DNA of 64,000 bases from Rhodococcus sp. Leaf247 (lineage in GTDB: Bacteria; Actinomycetota; Actinomycetes; Mycobacteriales; Mycobacteriaceae), in NCBI RefSeq assembly GCF_001426185.1, contig NZ_LMRP01000001.1, positions 1,404,765 to 1,468,764 of the forward strand, given 5' to 3'. The position numbers were made by a program, and so were the translations under genes. Below are positions 12,524 to 22,142 of this stretch, in pieces. Position 1 is the first letter of the stretch. Each line of letters opens with the position of its first letter. The notes below the pieces were generated by a model. It was given only the letters and a program-made list of their open reading frames with translations. It had not been told where the DNA came from and did not search any database.

Positions 12524-13984
12524 GTGACCGGTGCAGGTTCGGATTTCGTCGTCGTCGCCAACAGGTTGCCCGTCGACCTCGATACCGCGCCCGACGGGTC
12601 CCGTCGATGGAAGCGCAGCCCCGGCGGTCTGGTGACCGCGCTGGAGCCCATCCTGCGCAGCAACAATGGCGCGTGGGTGGGTTGGCCGGGCGTCCCGGAC
12701 GTCGACGTCGAACCCTTCGAGGACGACGGCCTGGAACTGGTTCCCGTTCCGCTGTCGGCGCAGGAAGTCGCCGACTACTACGAAGGCTTCTCCAACGCCA
12801 CCCTGTGGCCGCTGTACCACGACGTCATCGTGCGTCCCGTCTACGACCGGGCCTGGTGGGACGCCTACGTCGAGGTCAATCGCCGGTTCGCCGAAGCCAC
12901 CTCGAAGGCCGCCGCGGAGAACGCCACGGTGTGGATCCAGGACTATCAGCTCCAGCTCGTACCCAAGATGCTGCGGATGCTGCGGCCCGATCTGACCATC
13001 GGCTTCTTCCTCCACATCCCGTTCCCCCCGGTCGAACTGTTCATGCAGATGCCGTGGCGCACCGAGATCGTCGAAGGCCTCCTGGGCGCGGACCTCATCG
13101 GATTCCACCTCCCGGGTGGAGCCCAGAACTTCCTGTACCTCTCCCGCCGCCTGGCCGGACAACCCACCTCGCGCGGCACCGTCGGAGTGCGCTCCAAGCT
13201 CGGTCTCGTGCAGGTGGGCTTCCGCTCCGTACGGGTCGGCGCGTTCCCCATCTCCATCGATTCCGGTGACCTGGACGAGAAGTCGCGTCGAAAGCCGGTC
13301 CGGGACCGCGCCAAGGAGATGCGCAAGGAACTGGGCAATCCGAAGACGATCATGCTCGGCGTCGACAGGCTCGACTACACCAAGGGCATCGACGTCCGCC
13401 TCGAAGCGTTCCTCGAACTGCTGGCCGAGGAGCGCGTCGATCCCGAGGACGTCGTGATGATCCAGGTAGCCACACCGAGCCGCGAGCGCGTCGAGAGCTA
13501 CAAGCAGATGCGCGGTGAGATCGAGAGCATGGTCGGGCGCATCAACGGCGAGTTCAGCCGCGTCGGGCATCCCGTCGTGCACTACATGCACCGGCCCATC
13601 CCCCGCGACGAACTGATCGCCTACTACGTGGCGGCCGACGTCATGCTGGTCACGCCGATTCGCGACGGCATGAACCTCGTCGCCAAAGAGTACGTGGCGT
13701 GCCGCAGCGACCTCGGCGGATCGCTGGTTCTCAGTGAATTCACGGGCGCCGCAGCAGAATTGCGACAGGCCTACCAGTGCAACCCGCACGATCTGAACAG
13801 CGTCAAGGACGCCATGATCGCCGCCATCGAGCAGGACGCCGAGGCGGGGCGACGCAACATCCGGGCGATGCGTCGACAGGTCCTCGCCCACGACGTGGAC
13901 CGATGGGCACGATCCTTCCTCGCCGCACTCGGCCGCACCGGTGAGGACGACACGAGCCAGATGATCACCAACCGGGACATGTGA
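12524..13984 (+). CDS. otsA: Alpha,alpha-trehalose-phosphate synthase (UDP/ADP-glucose forming), GT20 family
   Basis: The enzyme transfers glucose from a nucleotide sugar to glucose-6-phosphate, giving trehalose-6-phosphate in the cytosol. GT20 hallmarks are present: [10 protein letters not shown] at the N terminus, [39 protein letters not shown], the Arg-Leu-Asp-Tyr-Lys segment ([12 protein letters not shown]), and [16 protein letters not shown] near the C terminus. At 486 aa it matches bacterial OtsA. I chose GTG at 12524 because AGAGGATC lies just upstream and the family core begins a few residues later; an upstream in-frame ATG at 12431 would add 31 residues without family character. No otsB is visible. 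Trehalose is a glycolipid precursor and osmolyte in mycolic-acid bacteria. Confidence 0.95.
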   Translation: MTGAGSDFVVVANRLPVDLDTAPDGSRRWKRSPGGLVTALEPILRSNNGAWVGWPGVPDVDVEPFEDDGLELVPVPLSAQEVADYYEGFSNATLWPLYHDVIVRPVYDRAWWDAYVEVNRRFAEATSKAAAENATVWIQDYQLQLVPKMLRMLRPDLTIGFFLHIPFPPVELFMQMPWRTEIVEGLLGADLIGFHLPGGAQNFLYLSRRLAGQPTSRGTVGVRSKLGLVQVGFRSVRVGAFPISIDSGDLDEKSRRKPVRDRAKEMRKELGNPKTIMLGVDRLDYTKGIDVRLEAFLELLAEERVDPEDVVMIQVATPSRERVESYKQMRGEIESMVGRINGEFSRVGHPVVHYMHRPIPRDELIAYYVAADVMLVTPIRDGMNLVAKEYVACRSDLGGSLVLSEFTGAAAELRQAYQCNPHDLNSVKDAMIAAIEQDAEAGRRNIRAMRRQVLAHDVDRWARSFLAALGRTGEDDTSQMITNRDM

Positions 13985-14003
13985 TGCACGGGAATCTGCG
14001 CTA

Positions 14004-14753
14004 GTGGCCGAAGCCCAAGTGGTGCAATGCCATCGGCTTCGACGCGATCTGCTGGTGGTGCGACTCGTCGGCGACGTCGTGGATTTCGAACCGGGGCAGT
14101 CGGTGGCCGTGACGGTACCGTCGTCGCCTCATCTGCCGCGGCGCTACTCCCCCGCGCTGCCACCGTCACGAGACGGCAAGTACGAGTTCCACATCCGGGC
14201 CATTCCGGCCGGGTGGGTCAGCGGCGTCATCGTCAACGACACGCGTGAAGGCGACATCTGGACGATCGACGACCCCGCGGGTGATCTACGGGTGGACGAC
14301 ACGGACGACGACATCGTCATGGTCGCCGGCGGGACGGGCCTGGCACCGATGCGGGCACTGCTGCTCGACCTGGCTCGCCGGCCCCGACCTCCCCGAGTGC
14401 ACCTGTACGTCGGGGGACGCTCGTCCCGTGACCTCTACGCCGCGGACATGCTGTCGCTGATGGCGCGAACCGCGGACTGGCTCACCGTCATTCCCGTCGT
14501 CGAGAAGATGACGGACCCGATGTACCGGGACGAATACTTCGATGCCGCCGAGACCCGTCGCCTGCAGACGGCACCCGACACGGGCTTCGGCGCCGGGGAG
14601 TATCTGCAAGGGCGCGTCGGCGAAGTGGTCGCGCGACGAGGGCCGTACCTGTCGCAGCGGGTCCTGGTATGCGGGTCCCCCGCCATGTCCGCGTTCACCC
14701 TGCGAGCCCTGACAACGACAGGAACACCCGTGGCGAACATCCGCCACGGGTGA
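14004..14753 (+). CDS. FAD/NAD(P)H-binding oxidoreductase, ferredoxin-reductase type, 249 aa
   Basis: A two-domain flavin reductase. The N-terminal half is an FAD-binding barrel with RRYSPALPP (RxYS motif near residue 47), and the C-terminal half is an NAD(P)H-binding fold with VAGGTGLAPMRALLLDL near residue 110 and VCGSPAMSAF near the end. This layout matches the reductase half of flavohaemoproteins and oxygenase reductases, but no globin, 2Fe-2S or oxygenase domain is fused. The electron acceptor is unknown. The GTG start is 20 bp after otsA, so the two may be co-transcribed. It converges on hspR with a gap of only 3 bp. Confidence 0.85.
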   Translation: MAEAQVVQCHRLRRDLLVVRLVGDVVDFEPGQSVAVTVPSSPHLPRRYSPALPPSRDGKYEFHIRAIPAGWVSGVIVNDTREGDIWTIDDPAGDLRVDDTDDDIVMVAGGTGLAPMRALLLDLARRPRPPRVHLYVGGRSSRDLYAADMLSLMARTADWLTVIPVVEKMTDPMYRDEYFDAAETRRLQTAPDTGFGAGEYLQGRVGEVVARRGPYLSQRVLVCGSPAMSAFTLRALTTTGTPVANIRHG

Positions 14754-14756
14754 TTG

Positions 14757-15182
14757 TCATTGCTGTCGTGGGTTTCTGGGCTTCCAGACCACCAGCGCGT
14801 TGCTTCGCACCGGGACCAGATCGCGTCGATACCCGGCGTGAACCTGCGCGAGTTCCGACGCCATCTCGGTGATCCGCGCCTGCAGCGCCTCCACCTGGTT
14901 GGTCAGCTCGATGATGCGCTTGATGCCGGCGAGGTTGACACCCTCGTCCTGCGAGAGACGTTGCACCTCACGCAGAAGCGCGACATCGCGCGGCGAGTAC
15001 CGGCGGCCACCGCCCGTCGTACGGAACGGTGTCACCAGCCCCAGGCGGTCGTACGTGCGCAGCGTCTGGGCATGCATGCCGGCGAGTTCGGCCGCAACCG
15101 AGATGACGAAGATCCGTGCATCCGGGTCGGCGCCCGCATCACGCGGCTGCTGATCCGTGGGACGATCCTTCTCCCCGGCCAT
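14757..15182 (-). CDS. hspR: MerR-family heat-shock repressor HspR
   Basis: HspR is an autoregulating MerR-type repressor that binds HAIR operators before dnaK, with DnaK as co-repressor in actinobacteria. The 141-aa protein has the HTH core VAAELAGMHAQTLRTYDRLGLVTP split over residues 29-52 (MHAQTLR and YDRLGLV are diagnostic), then GGRRYSPRDVALL, and a coiled-coil-like tail. I took ATG at 15182, which overlaps the dnaJ TGA by one base; five further in-frame residues upstream lie inside dnaJ. It is the last gene of dnaK-grpE-dnaJ-hspR, so derepression raises its own repressor. Confidence 0.95.
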   Translation of the reverse strand: MAGEKDRPTDQQPRDAGADPDARIFVISVAAELAGMHAQTLRTYDRLGLVTPFRTTGGGRRYSPRDVALLREVQRLSQDEGVNLAGIKRIIELTNQVEALQARITEMASELAQVHAGYRRDLVPVRSNALVVWKPRNPRQQ

Positions 15183-16366
15183 CAGGCACCGGGCCAACCG
15201 GATCGAGGATCGAAACCGCTCGCCTTCTCCGCCGCGGCGTACGTCTCCAACGCCTCCCGTGCAGCGTCGTCCAGCTCGGACGGCACCGCGACCTTGACGG
15301 TGACCAGCAGGTCACCCGTCGCCGTCTTCTTCGGTACGCCGCGCCCCTTGACCCGGAACGTGCGCCCGTCGACCGTGCCGGCCGGAACCTTCAGTCCCAC
15401 ACGGCCGTCGAGGGTCGGGACGGACAACGTCGTTCCCAGCACCAGTTCGCTGTAGGCGACGGGGACGGTCAGCGTCAGATCGTCCGCCGTGCGGCCGAAC
15501 ACCGCGTCGGGCCGGACGTGGATCGTGACCAGCAGGTCTCCCGCGGCCGCGCCGCGAAGTCCCGCCTCGCCGCGACCCGCGACGCGCACCCGCTGCCCGT
15601 CGGTCACACCGGCCGGCACCCGCACCGTCACCGAGCGGGTGCGGTTCTGCACACCCGTGCCGCGGCAGTCCGCGCAGGGATCGTCGATGATCGAGCCGGT
15701 ACCGCGGCAGTCGTCGCACGGCTCGCTGAAGCCGAACGCACCCTGGTTGCGGCTGACCACACCGGCACCGTTGCACCGCGGGCAGACCCGCGGGCTGGTG
15801 CCCGGCTTGGCTCCACTGCCGTGGCACGTGGTGCACGACGACGGGCTCGTGATCGACAGGGGCACAGAGGTTCCCACTGCCGCATCGCGGAAGTCGAGCG
15901 TCACCTCCGCAGCGAGATCGCTGCCCCGACGCGGTCGCGACGACGACGCCTGCGTGCGGCCGGGGCCGCCGCCACCGCGGTTGAACAGTCCTCCGAAGAG
16001 GTCGCCCAGATCCGCTCCTCCGTTGGCGCCTCCGAAGAGGTCACCCACGTCGAAACCACCGGACGTTCCGCCGCCGCCGAAGTTGGTTCCGCCGCCGGGC
16101 GAGAACCCGCCCCGGCCGAAACCACCACTGGCGAACAGCGATCGAGCCTCGTCGTACTCCTTACGCTTCGCGGTGTCCGAGAGAACCGCGTTGGCCTCAC
16201 TGACCGCCTTGAAGCGCTCCTCCGCCTTCGCATCACCCGGATTGGAGTCCGGATGGTTGTCGCGCGCGAGCTTGCGGTACGCCTTCTTGATCTCGTCCTG
16301 CGTCGCGGAGGAGGAGACACCCAGCTCCTTGTAGAAGTCCTTCTCGATCCACTCCCGTTGGCTCAC
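15182..16366 (-). CDS. dnaJ: Chaperone DnaJ (DnaJ1), Hsp40 co-chaperone
   Basis: Stimulates the DnaK ATPase and delivers unfolded clients. Order: J domain ([14 protein letters not shown], with HPD in ARDNHPDSN near residue 37), a long Gly/Phe-rich region (residues about 80-135), four zinc-binding CxxCxGxG repeats ([32 protein letters not shown]), then the C-terminal substrate domains. At 394 aa it is a full-length class-A DnaJ. It starts at GTG with GGAGG upstream and lies 38 bp after grpE. All catalytic and zinc residues that I can check are intact. Confidence 0.97.
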   Translation of the reverse strand: MSQREWIEKDFYKELGVSSSATQDEIKKAYRKLARDNHPDSNPGDAKAEERFKAVSEANAVLSDTAKRKEYDEARSLFASGGFGRGGFSPGGGTNFGGGGTSGGFDVGDLFGGANGGADLGDLFGGLFNRGGGGPGRTQASSSRPRRGSDLAAEVTLDFRDAAVGTSVPLSITSPSSCTTCHGSGAKPGTSPRVCPRCNGAGVVSRNQGAFGFSEPCDDCRGTGSIIDDPCADCRGTGVQNRTRSVTVRVPAGVTDGQRVRVAGRGEAGLRGAAAGDLLVTIHVRPDAVFGRTADDLTLTVPVAYSELVLGTTLSVPTLDGRVGLKVPAGTVDGRTFRVKGRGVPKKTATGDLLVTVKVAVPSELDDAAREALETYAAAEKASGFDPRSGWPGA

Positions 16367-16404
16367 CGGTTGCCTCCTCCTTCCACGTCACTCACTGTCG
16401 AGAA

Positions 16405-17013
16405 CTATGCCTGGTCGGACGCCGCATCGGCGCCTGATCCGTCGACGACGGCGACCATGGCGGTGCGCAACACTCGGTCGCGCGCCGTGTAACCCCTGCG
16501 GAAGACACTGCCGACCACAGGATTCGAACCATCACCCTCGTGCTGCACAGCCTCGTGCAGAGCGGGGTCGAACGCGTCGCCCTCGGCGCCGAAACCGACG
16601 ACGCCCTGAGCGGTGATGACGGATTCGAGCTTGTCCGCCACCGACTTCAGCGGCCCCTTCTCGAGGTCGCCGTGCTGACGCGCCCGGTCCAGATCGTCGA
16701 GCACACCGAGCAACTCGGCCAACACCGACGCCTTGGCGTTGTCGATGTCCACCTGCTTGTCCCGTGCGACGCGTCGCCGATAATTGGCGAACTCCGCACT
16801 CAGACGCTGCAGGTCGGCCGTGAGCTCCGCCTTCTCGTCCTTCTCCGGCGCGGCCTCGGGGCTCTCGGCCTCGAGAACCTCCGGCTCGCCGGACTCTGCG
16901 TCTACCGGGTCCGAATCTCCGCCGGGCTGGGGCGCCGTGGCGGAACCCGCGAGGGATTCCTCCACGGCGGGATCCACGTCCGGAACGCCGTTCCCGGTGT
17001 CGTCAGCACTCAC
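16405..17013 (-). CDS. grpE: Nucleotide-exchange factor GrpE
   Basis: GrpE releases ADP from DnaK. The N-terminal 65 residues are acidic and disordered-looking; the long coiled-coil helix follows ([19 protein letters not shown], residues about 63-85), and the C-terminal beta-wing region includes [26 protein letters not shown] and [14 protein letters not shown]. At 202 aa it is normal for actinobacteria. The GTG start overlaps the dnaK stop by 4 bp (GTGA), indicating translational coupling in the dnaK operon. Confidence 0.97.
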   Translation of the reverse strand: MSADDTGNGVPDVDPAVEESLAGSATAPQPGGDSDPVDAESGEPEVLEAESPEAAPEKDEKAELTADLQRLSAEFANYRRRVARDKQVDIDNAKASVLAELLGVLDDLDRARQHGDLEKGPLKSVADKLESVITAQGVVGFGAEGDAFDPALHEAVQHEGDGSNPVVGSVFRRGYTARDRVLRTAMVAVVDGSGADAASDQA

Positions 17014-18854
17014 TTCTTGTCCGTGTCGACCGGCTCGTCCACGACCTCGGCGTCGACGACATCGTCGCTACCGTCGGTCGGGGCGGCGCCGTCGGCACCC
17101 GCTCCGTCGGCTGCTGCCGACTCGTACAGTGCCTGACCCAGAGCCTGCGACTCCGTGCTCAGCTTCTCCACCGCTGCCTTGATGGCGGCGATGTCGGTGC
17201 CGTTCAGAGCGGTGCGAGCCTCGGCGATGGCCGACTCGACCTTCTCCTTGGTCTCCGCAGGAACCTTGTCCTCGTTGTCCTTGACGAACTTCTCCGTCTG
17301 GTACACGAGCGACTCGGCCTGGTTGCGGGTCTCGGCCTCCTCGCGACGGGTCTTGTCCTCCTCGGCGTGAGCCTCGGCGTCCTTGACCATGCGCTCGATC
17401 TCCTCCTTGGAGAGGCCGGAGCCCTCCTGGATCTTGATCGTGTTCTCCTTGCCGGTGCCCTTGTCCTTCGCCGTCACGTGCACGATGCCGTTGGCGTCGA
17501 TGTCGAACGTGACCTCGATCTGGGGAACACCGCGCGGTGCGGGCGGCAGCTCCGTCAGCTCGAACGAGCCGAGAAGCTTGTTGTGCGAGGCGATCTCGCG
17601 CTCACCCTGGAAGACCTGGATCTGCACCGACGGCTGATTGTCGTCCGCCGTGGTGAAGGTCTCGGACCGCTTGGTGGGGATGGTGGTGTTGCGCTCGATG
17701 AGCTTGGTCATCACGCCACCCTTGGTCTCGATGCCGAGGGACAGCGGCGTGACGTCGAGGAGCAGAACGTCCTTGACCTCACCCTTGAGCACACCGGCCT
17801 GCAGTGCGGCGCCGACGGCCACGACCTCGTCCGGGTTGACGCCCTTGTTGGGCTCGCGTCCACCGGAGAGCTCCTTGACCAGCTCGGACACTGCCGGCAT
17901 ACGGGTGGAGCCACCGACGAGCACGACGTGGTCGATGTCCTTGACCGCGATACCCGAGTCCTTGACCACGGCCTGGAACGGCGCACGAGTGCGGTCGAGC
18001 AGGTCGGAGGTGATCTTCTGGAACTCGGAACGGCTGAGCTGCTCGTCGAGGAACAGCGGGTTCTTGTCGCCGTCCACGGTGATGTACGGCAGGTTGATCG
18101 AGGTGCTCTGGCTCGAGGACAGTTCGATCTTGGCCTTCTCCGCTGCCTCACGCAGGCGCTGGAGAGCCATCTTGTCCTTGGTCAGATCGATACCGTTCTG
18201 AGCCTTGAACTTGTCGACGAGCCACGTGACGATGCGCTCGTCCCAGTCGTCGCCACCGAGGTGGTTGTCACCGGACGTGGCGCGGACCTCGACGACACCG
18301 TCGCCGATCTCGAGCAGGGACACGTCGAACGTGCCGCCACCGAGGTCGAACACGAGGATGGTCTGTTCCTTCTCGCCCTTGTCCAGGCCGTACGCCAGCG
18401 CAGCCGCGGTGGGCTCGTTGACGATGCGCAGGACGTTGAGGCCGGCGATCTGGCCGGCTTCCTTCGTGGCCTGACGCTGTGCGTCCTCGAAGTACGCGGG
18501 AACGGTGATGACGGCGTCCGTGATCTCCTCGCCCAGGTACGCCTCGGCGTCACGCTTGAGCTTCATCAGAGTGCGGGCGCTGATCTCCTGCGACGTGTAC
18601 TTCTTGTCGTCGATGGCGACAGTCCAGTCCGTACCGATATGGCGCTTGACCGAGCGAATCGTCCGGTCGACGTTCGTGACGGCCTGGTTCTTCGCGGACT
18701 GACCGACGAGGACCTCACCGTTCTTGGCGAACGCGACGATGGACGGGGTGGTGCGGGCACCCTCGGAGTTGGCCACCACGACCGGTTCGCCGCCCTCGAG
18801 GACTGACACGACCGAGTTGGTGGTCCCGAGGTCGATTCCGACGGCACGAGCCAT
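17010..18854 (-). CDS. dnaK: Chaperone DnaK (Hsp70)
   Basis: The major Hsp70. The ATPase domain begins [20 protein letters not shown] and has the phosphate-2 loop [15 protein letters not shown] and adenosine-site [13 protein letters not shown]. The substrate domain contains [14 protein letters not shown], and the C-terminal lid is acidic and Ala-rich, ending [11 protein letters not shown]. The length of 614 aa is standard. ATG at 18854 has an excellent AGGAGG Shine-Dalgarno 7 bp upstream. It is first gene of the four-gene operon and is preceded by HAIR-type inverted repeats for HspR. Confidence 0.98.
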   Translation of the reverse strand: MARAVGIDLGTTNSVVSVLEGGEPVVVANSEGARTTPSIVAFAKNGEVLVGQSAKNQAVTNVDRTIRSVKRHIGTDWTVAIDDKKYTSQEISARTLMKLKRDAEAYLGEEITDAVITVPAYFEDAQRQATKEAGQIAGLNVLRIVNEPTAAALAYGLDKGEKEQTILVFDLGGGTFDVSLLEIGDGVVEVRATSGDNHLGGDDWDERIVTWLVDKFKAQNGIDLTKDKMALQRLREAAEKAKIELSSSQSTSINLPYITVDGDKNPLFLDEQLSRSEFQKITSDLLDRTRAPFQAVVKDSGIAVKDIDHVVLVGGSTRMPAVSELVKELSGGREPNKGVNPDEVVAVGAALQAGVLKGEVKDVLLLDVTPLSLGIETKGGVMTKLIERNTTIPTKRSETFTTADDNQPSVQIQVFQGEREIASHNKLLGSFELTELPPAPRGVPQIEVTFDIDANGIVHVTAKDKGTGKENTIKIQEGSGLSKEEIERMVKDAEAHAEEDKTRREEAETRNQAESLVYQTEKFVKDNEDKVPAETKEKVESAIAEARTALNGTDIAAIKAAVEKLSTESQALGQALYESAAADGAGADGAAPTDGSDDVVDAEVVDEPVDTDKK

Positions 18855-18913
18855 TTGTAACCTCCTGATAGATGCTGCAGATGTTTCGAAAGGCGTCTGC
18901 CTGAGCGAACTGG

Positions 18914-18975
18914 ACTCAAGTTTGCCTTCCGGATCCTCGACCCGTCAAGTTGTACTTGAGTGACCCACGCTCAAT
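18914..18975 (-). promoter_or_regulatory. dnaK promoter with HspR (HAIR-type) operators
   Basis: Read on the plus strand: ACTCAAG at 18914-18920, the perfect inverted repeat TCAAGT-TGT-ACTTGA at 18945-18959, and CTTGAGT-N7-GCTCAAT at 18955-18975, which matches the HAIR consensus CTTGAGT-N7-ACTCAAG in 12 of 14 fixed positions with exact spacing. On the minus strand a promoter can be drawn as TTGACG (18948-18943), an 18-bp spacer and CAAACT (18924-18919). Its -35 sits inside the palindrome, so HspR binding would block RNA polymerase. HspR itself is encoded at the end of the operon. Confidence 0.75.
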
Positions 18976-19298
18976 GGCAGTCGTACGGCTCAACGGAGGG
19001 GTGCGCGTGTTTGTTCCCGTTGCGTCCGGGCGTGCTCGAGCGTCCACGAGTCGACTGCGTCCCCGTCGACGACAGCCAGTTGTGGACACTGAGGCACGGT
19101 GGGTGCATCTGGTTGCACCCGATCGCACGCTTTTCTACCGAACGGCAGATTCCGGCGCGATTGTGTGCAGAAACGTGCACGAGCGTCCAGAAGTCGACCG
19201 GATCGACGGGATCCCGTCGATGACAGCGAGTTGTGGACACTCGGGCACGGCCTGACACGTGCACTTCGCCCGAGCGCCCGGCAGTTAGGGTCCACGGC
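18976..19298. repeat. Intergenic region with a diverged direct repeat and a hairpin
   Basis: This region between dnaK and the ABC genes has no credible gene. Two diverged copies of one segment lie at 19037-19099 and 19180-19250. They share blocks such as CGAGCGTCCA, AGTCGAC, CCCGTCGA, GACAGC and AGTTGTGGACACT followed by GGCACGG; the second copy carries about 8 extra bases. Between them is a perfect 7-bp stem, GGGTGCA-tctggt-TGCACCC (19101-19120), without a T run. I do not recognise the element; a remnant of a duplicated regulatory or mobile sequence is possible. Confidence 0.55.
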
Positions 19299-20138
19299 AT
19301 GTCCCTGACGGCCCGAGGTCTCACCCGCTCGTTCGGACGCCACACAGCGGTCGCCCACGCCGACGTCACGCTGACCCCTGGCAAGGTGACCGGGCTGGTC
19401 GGACCCAACGGCGCCGGCAAGACGACGCTGCTGCTCATGCTCGCCGGCCTCCTGGCTCCCGACTCCGGGACCCTCGAGCTCGACGGGTCGCCGGTCGAGA
19501 CGGTCGCACTTCGGCGTGCCGTGGGGTGGATGCCGGATGTGTTCGGCACCTGGGACAGCCTGACCGCGTCGGAGATCCTGTCGACGTTCGGACGATTGCA
19601 CGGATTGTCGTCGCGGGATGCCCGTGCGCGCGCCGCAGAGCTCCTGCAGCAGGTGCACCTCGACGACCGCGCCGACCGACCTGCCCACGAATTGTCCCGC
19701 GGTCAGAAGCAGAGGCTCGGCTTCGCACGCGCACTGGTGCACAGTCCACGACTACTCCTGCTCGACGAGCCGGCATCCGGCATGGATCCGCGCTCGCGAG
19801 TCGAACTACGTGACGAGATCCGACGCCTCGCCGACGGGGGATGCGCCGTGCTGGTCTCGTCCCACATCCTCACCGAGTTGTCGGAAATGGTCGACGACGT
19901 GATCGTCATGACCGACGGCCGCACGCGGGACTCCGCGCCGTCGGTCGAACGGTCATGGCGTGTGCGGGAAGCCGGTCGTCCCGCGTCCTCGGCGACGATC
20001 CTGCACTTCCCAGACGAGCAGGCCGCTGCGCAGCACCTCCGCACCCTGGTGGAGTCGGGCGCGCAGGTCGCCGAGTTCGCTCGGGTGGACTCGCAGCTCG
20101 AGGACACCTACCTCGCACTCGACGCGGACAGGACCTGA
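19299..20138 (+). CDS. ABC transporter ATP-binding protein (ABC-2 / drug-export type)
   Basis: The ATPase subunit of an exporter. Motifs in order are Walker A GPNGAGKTT (near residue 37), a Q-loop region with the usual Gln not obvious (GWMPDVFGTWDSLT), the signature ELSRGQKQRLGFARAL (SRGQK in place of SGGQ), Walker B LLLLDEPASGMDP and the H-loop VSSHILTEL. I placed the start at ATG 19299 because the domain begins immediately (MSLTARGLTRSFG); an upstream in-frame ATG would add 22 residues without family character. The permease starts two bases after this stop, so the two genes form one operon and one transporter. The substrate is unknown. Confidence 0.9.
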   Translation: MSLTARGLTRSFGRHTAVAHADVTLTPGKVTGLVGPNGAGKTTLLLMLAGLLAPDSGTLELDGSPVETVALRRAVGWMPDVFGTWDSLTASEILSTFGRLHGLSSRDARARAAELLQQVHLDDRADRPAHELSRGQKQRLGFARALVHSPRLLLLDEPASGMDPRSRVELRDEIRRLADGGCAVLVSSHILTELSEMVDDVIVMTDGRTRDSAPSVERSWRVREAGRPASSATILHFPDEQAAAQHLRTLVESGAQVAEFARVDSQLEDTYLALDADRT

Positions 20139-20139
20139 C

Positions 20140-21270
20140 ATGGCGGCACGGATGAGTAGCTGGTGGTCGGTGGTCGGCGTGCTGATCGGCCTCGAACTGC
20201 GGCAGCGACTGCGCACCACCCGGTGGCGCATCACCCTGGCCGTCACGTTCACGGTCATCTCGCTGGCCGTGTTCGGGTCTATGTACCTGGCTCTGTCTGT
20301 GGACGAGGCCGATGCGAACTACGACGGCTGGGCGCGCAATCTGTACGCGGTCGTGCTCGGAGTCGAGCTGTTCCTCGGCGTGGTACTCGCCCCCACCCTC
20401 ACGGCGACCTCGATCAACGGTGACCGCAAGGACGCGACGCTCGCCGTGGTGCAGGCGACACCGATCAGCCACCGGCAGTTGGCCGTCGGCAAACTTCTCG
20501 GGTCGTGGGTGTCCTGCCTCGCGCTCGTCGCCGTGGCGTCGCCATACCTGGTGTGGGGGATCGTCGCCGCTCCGTACGGCGTCGGCATATCAGTGCTGGG
20601 CGTGATCGTTCTCTGCCTGATCTTCCTGTGCTACTGCGGGATCGGGCTGGGGTACTCCGCGCTGACCGCTCGGCCGGCAGGTTCGGCCGTCCTGACGCAG
20701 GCCACGGTGTTCTTCCTCGTCCTGGGCCTCCCGGCACTGTTCGGCCTGCTCTATACGACGACTGCCGAGGATCACGTCGTGGTCGAAGCCGAGTACATGT
20801 ACGCCGACGACGCCACGTACGACTCCTTCCCGGAGTGTCGCGACGTGACCGCCGTCCGCAGCTACAACCACACCGAGCGGATCTGGTGGTTGCTGGCACC
20901 GAACCCGTTCCTCATGCTCCCGGATGTAGTGGCGGCGCACGACAACCCGAGCGTCCGAGTCTGGCCGACGGACCAGCGTCCACCCGACCCCAGTGTGGCG
21001 AGGCCAGTCGCGGAACTGTTGTCGACGGCGAGAACCGGGCCTTATATCGCGGAGCCGACCTGCGCGGAGTCCGTGTCTACCTACAGCTCGGACGGATCGA
21101 TCACCGGCTTCTACCAGAAGCAGGCCGCCTTCGAGTCTGCGGACGTGGGGCGGAGTTGGTACCTCGGGCTGGCCGTCAACGTCATCCTGGGGGCTTTCGG
21201 ACTCACCGTCGCCGCTCGCAGACTCCGCGTTCCTGCCCGCACCCTGCCGAGGGGCGTGCGGATCGCCTGA
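20140..21270 (+). CDS. ABC-2 type transporter permease
   Basis: The membrane partner of the preceding ATPase. The 376-aa protein starts MAARMSSWWSVVGVLIGLEL and contains about six hydrophobic segments: residues about 27-48, 65-85, 112-145, 150-178 and 185-205, plus one near the C terminus (LGLAVNVILGAFGLTVAA). A soluble loop of roughly 130 residues between the last two segments contains several cysteines (PECRDV, EPTCAES) and is probably extracytoplasmic. SINGDRKDATLAVVQATPIS resembles ABC-2 permeases such as Cu-processing NosY or drug exporters. The cargo cannot be told from sequence. Confidence 0.82.
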   Translation: MAARMSSWWSVVGVLIGLELRQRLRTTRWRITLAVTFTVISLAVFGSMYLALSVDEADANYDGWARNLYAVVLGVELFLGVVLAPTLTATSINGDRKDATLAVVQATPISHRQLAVGKLLGSWVSCLALVAVASPYLVWGIVAAPYGVGISVLGVIVLCLIFLCYCGIGLGYSALTARPAGSAVLTQATVFFLVLGLPALFGLLYTTTAEDHVVVEAEYMYADDATYDSFPECRDVTAVRSYNHTERIWWLLAPNPFLMLPDVVAAHDNPSVRVWPTDQRPPDPSVARPVAELLSTARTGPYIAEPTCAESVSTYSSDGSITGFYQKQAAFESADVGRSWYLGLAVNVILGAFGLTVAARRLRVPARTLPRGVRIA

Positions 21271-21275
21271 GGCGC

Positions 21276-21992
21276 TCAGCTCAGCCGTCCACCCCCGTCG
21301 ACGTGGAGGGTGGTTCCGGTGACGAAGCCGTTGGTGAGCGCGAGAAGTACTGCGGCCGAGACGTCGTCGGGTCGACCCACTCGCCGAGCGGGGTTCTTGG
21401 CCGCGGTGGCATCGAACATGGCCTGCTTGTCGTCGCCCATCCCGTCCCAGGCGCCCGAGTCGACGATGCCGGGCGAGACGGCGTTCACGCGCAGCGGCGC
21501 GAGCTCCACGGCGAGGGCCTCCACGAGGAATGCGGCAGCACCGTTGGTCGTGGCCATGACGGCGAGGCCCGGTGCCGGCTTCCATGCGGCGACACCGGAG
21601 AAGAAGACGAACGAGCCGCCCTCACGCAGCACGGGCGCGAAGTGTTTGGCCAGCAGGATCGGGCCGATCACCTTGGCGGCGAAGGCGCCCTCGACGTCGG
21701 CGCGATCGAGACCCGTGATCGGGCCGTTGGCGTGGTTCGCCGCGAGCGACACGACGTGATCGAGAGGTCCGAGCGTCGTGGCGGCGCCGGCGATGGAGGA
21801 CTCGTCGTCGAGGTCGAGGTGCACCGCCGAGGCTCCCGGGCCTAGTTCGGCGACCGTGTCGGCGAGCGTTTCGGGCCGCCGTCCCCCGAGCACGACCTCG
21901 GCGCCGGCCGCGAGGGCGTCCTCGGCGATGCGACGCGCGATGCCCGACGAGCCGCCGACGAGCAGGATCCGGGTGTTCTGCAAGGTGCTCAT
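21276..21992 (-). CDS. SDR-family protein lacking the YxxxK catalytic pair
   Basis: A short-chain dehydrogenase/reductase fold of 238 aa. The nucleotide-binding turn is VGGSSGIARRIAE near the N terminus, followed by HLDLDDESS, LAANHANG (NAG-like motif), the active-site strand SFVFFSGVAAW and VNAVSPGIVDSGAW. Where YxxxK should follow, the protein reads MATTNGAAAFL, so both Tyr and Lys are missing. It may bind NAD(P) without classic SDR chemistry, or use other residues. The start at ATG 21992 has GGAAGGGA upstream; an in-frame extension to 22064 lacks family character. It converges on the ABC permease with a 5-bp gap. Confidence 0.8.
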   Translation of the reverse strand: MSTLQNTRILLVGGSSGIARRIAEDALAAGAEVVLGGRRPETLADTVAELGPGASAVHLDLDDESSIAGAATTLGPLDHVVSLAANHANGPITGLDRADVEGAFAAKVIGPILLAKHFAPVLREGGSFVFFSGVAAWKPAPGLAVMATTNGAAAFLVEALAVELAPLRVNAVSPGIVDSGAWDGMGDDKQAMFDATAAKNPARRVGRPDDVSAAVLLALTNGFVTGTTLHVDGGGRLS

Positions 21993-22142
21993 GTCGTGTG
22001 TCCCTTCCGCAGCCCCGTCTCTCGCGGCCACGGAAGGTTCAGCGCACCGGGCCCGCAGCATCATCCCGTCGCGCTATCGATTGTTCCGCGCCTTGCCATC
22101 AACGAAAGCTATGGCAGGAGCCAGGCGGCATAATCGACCAGC

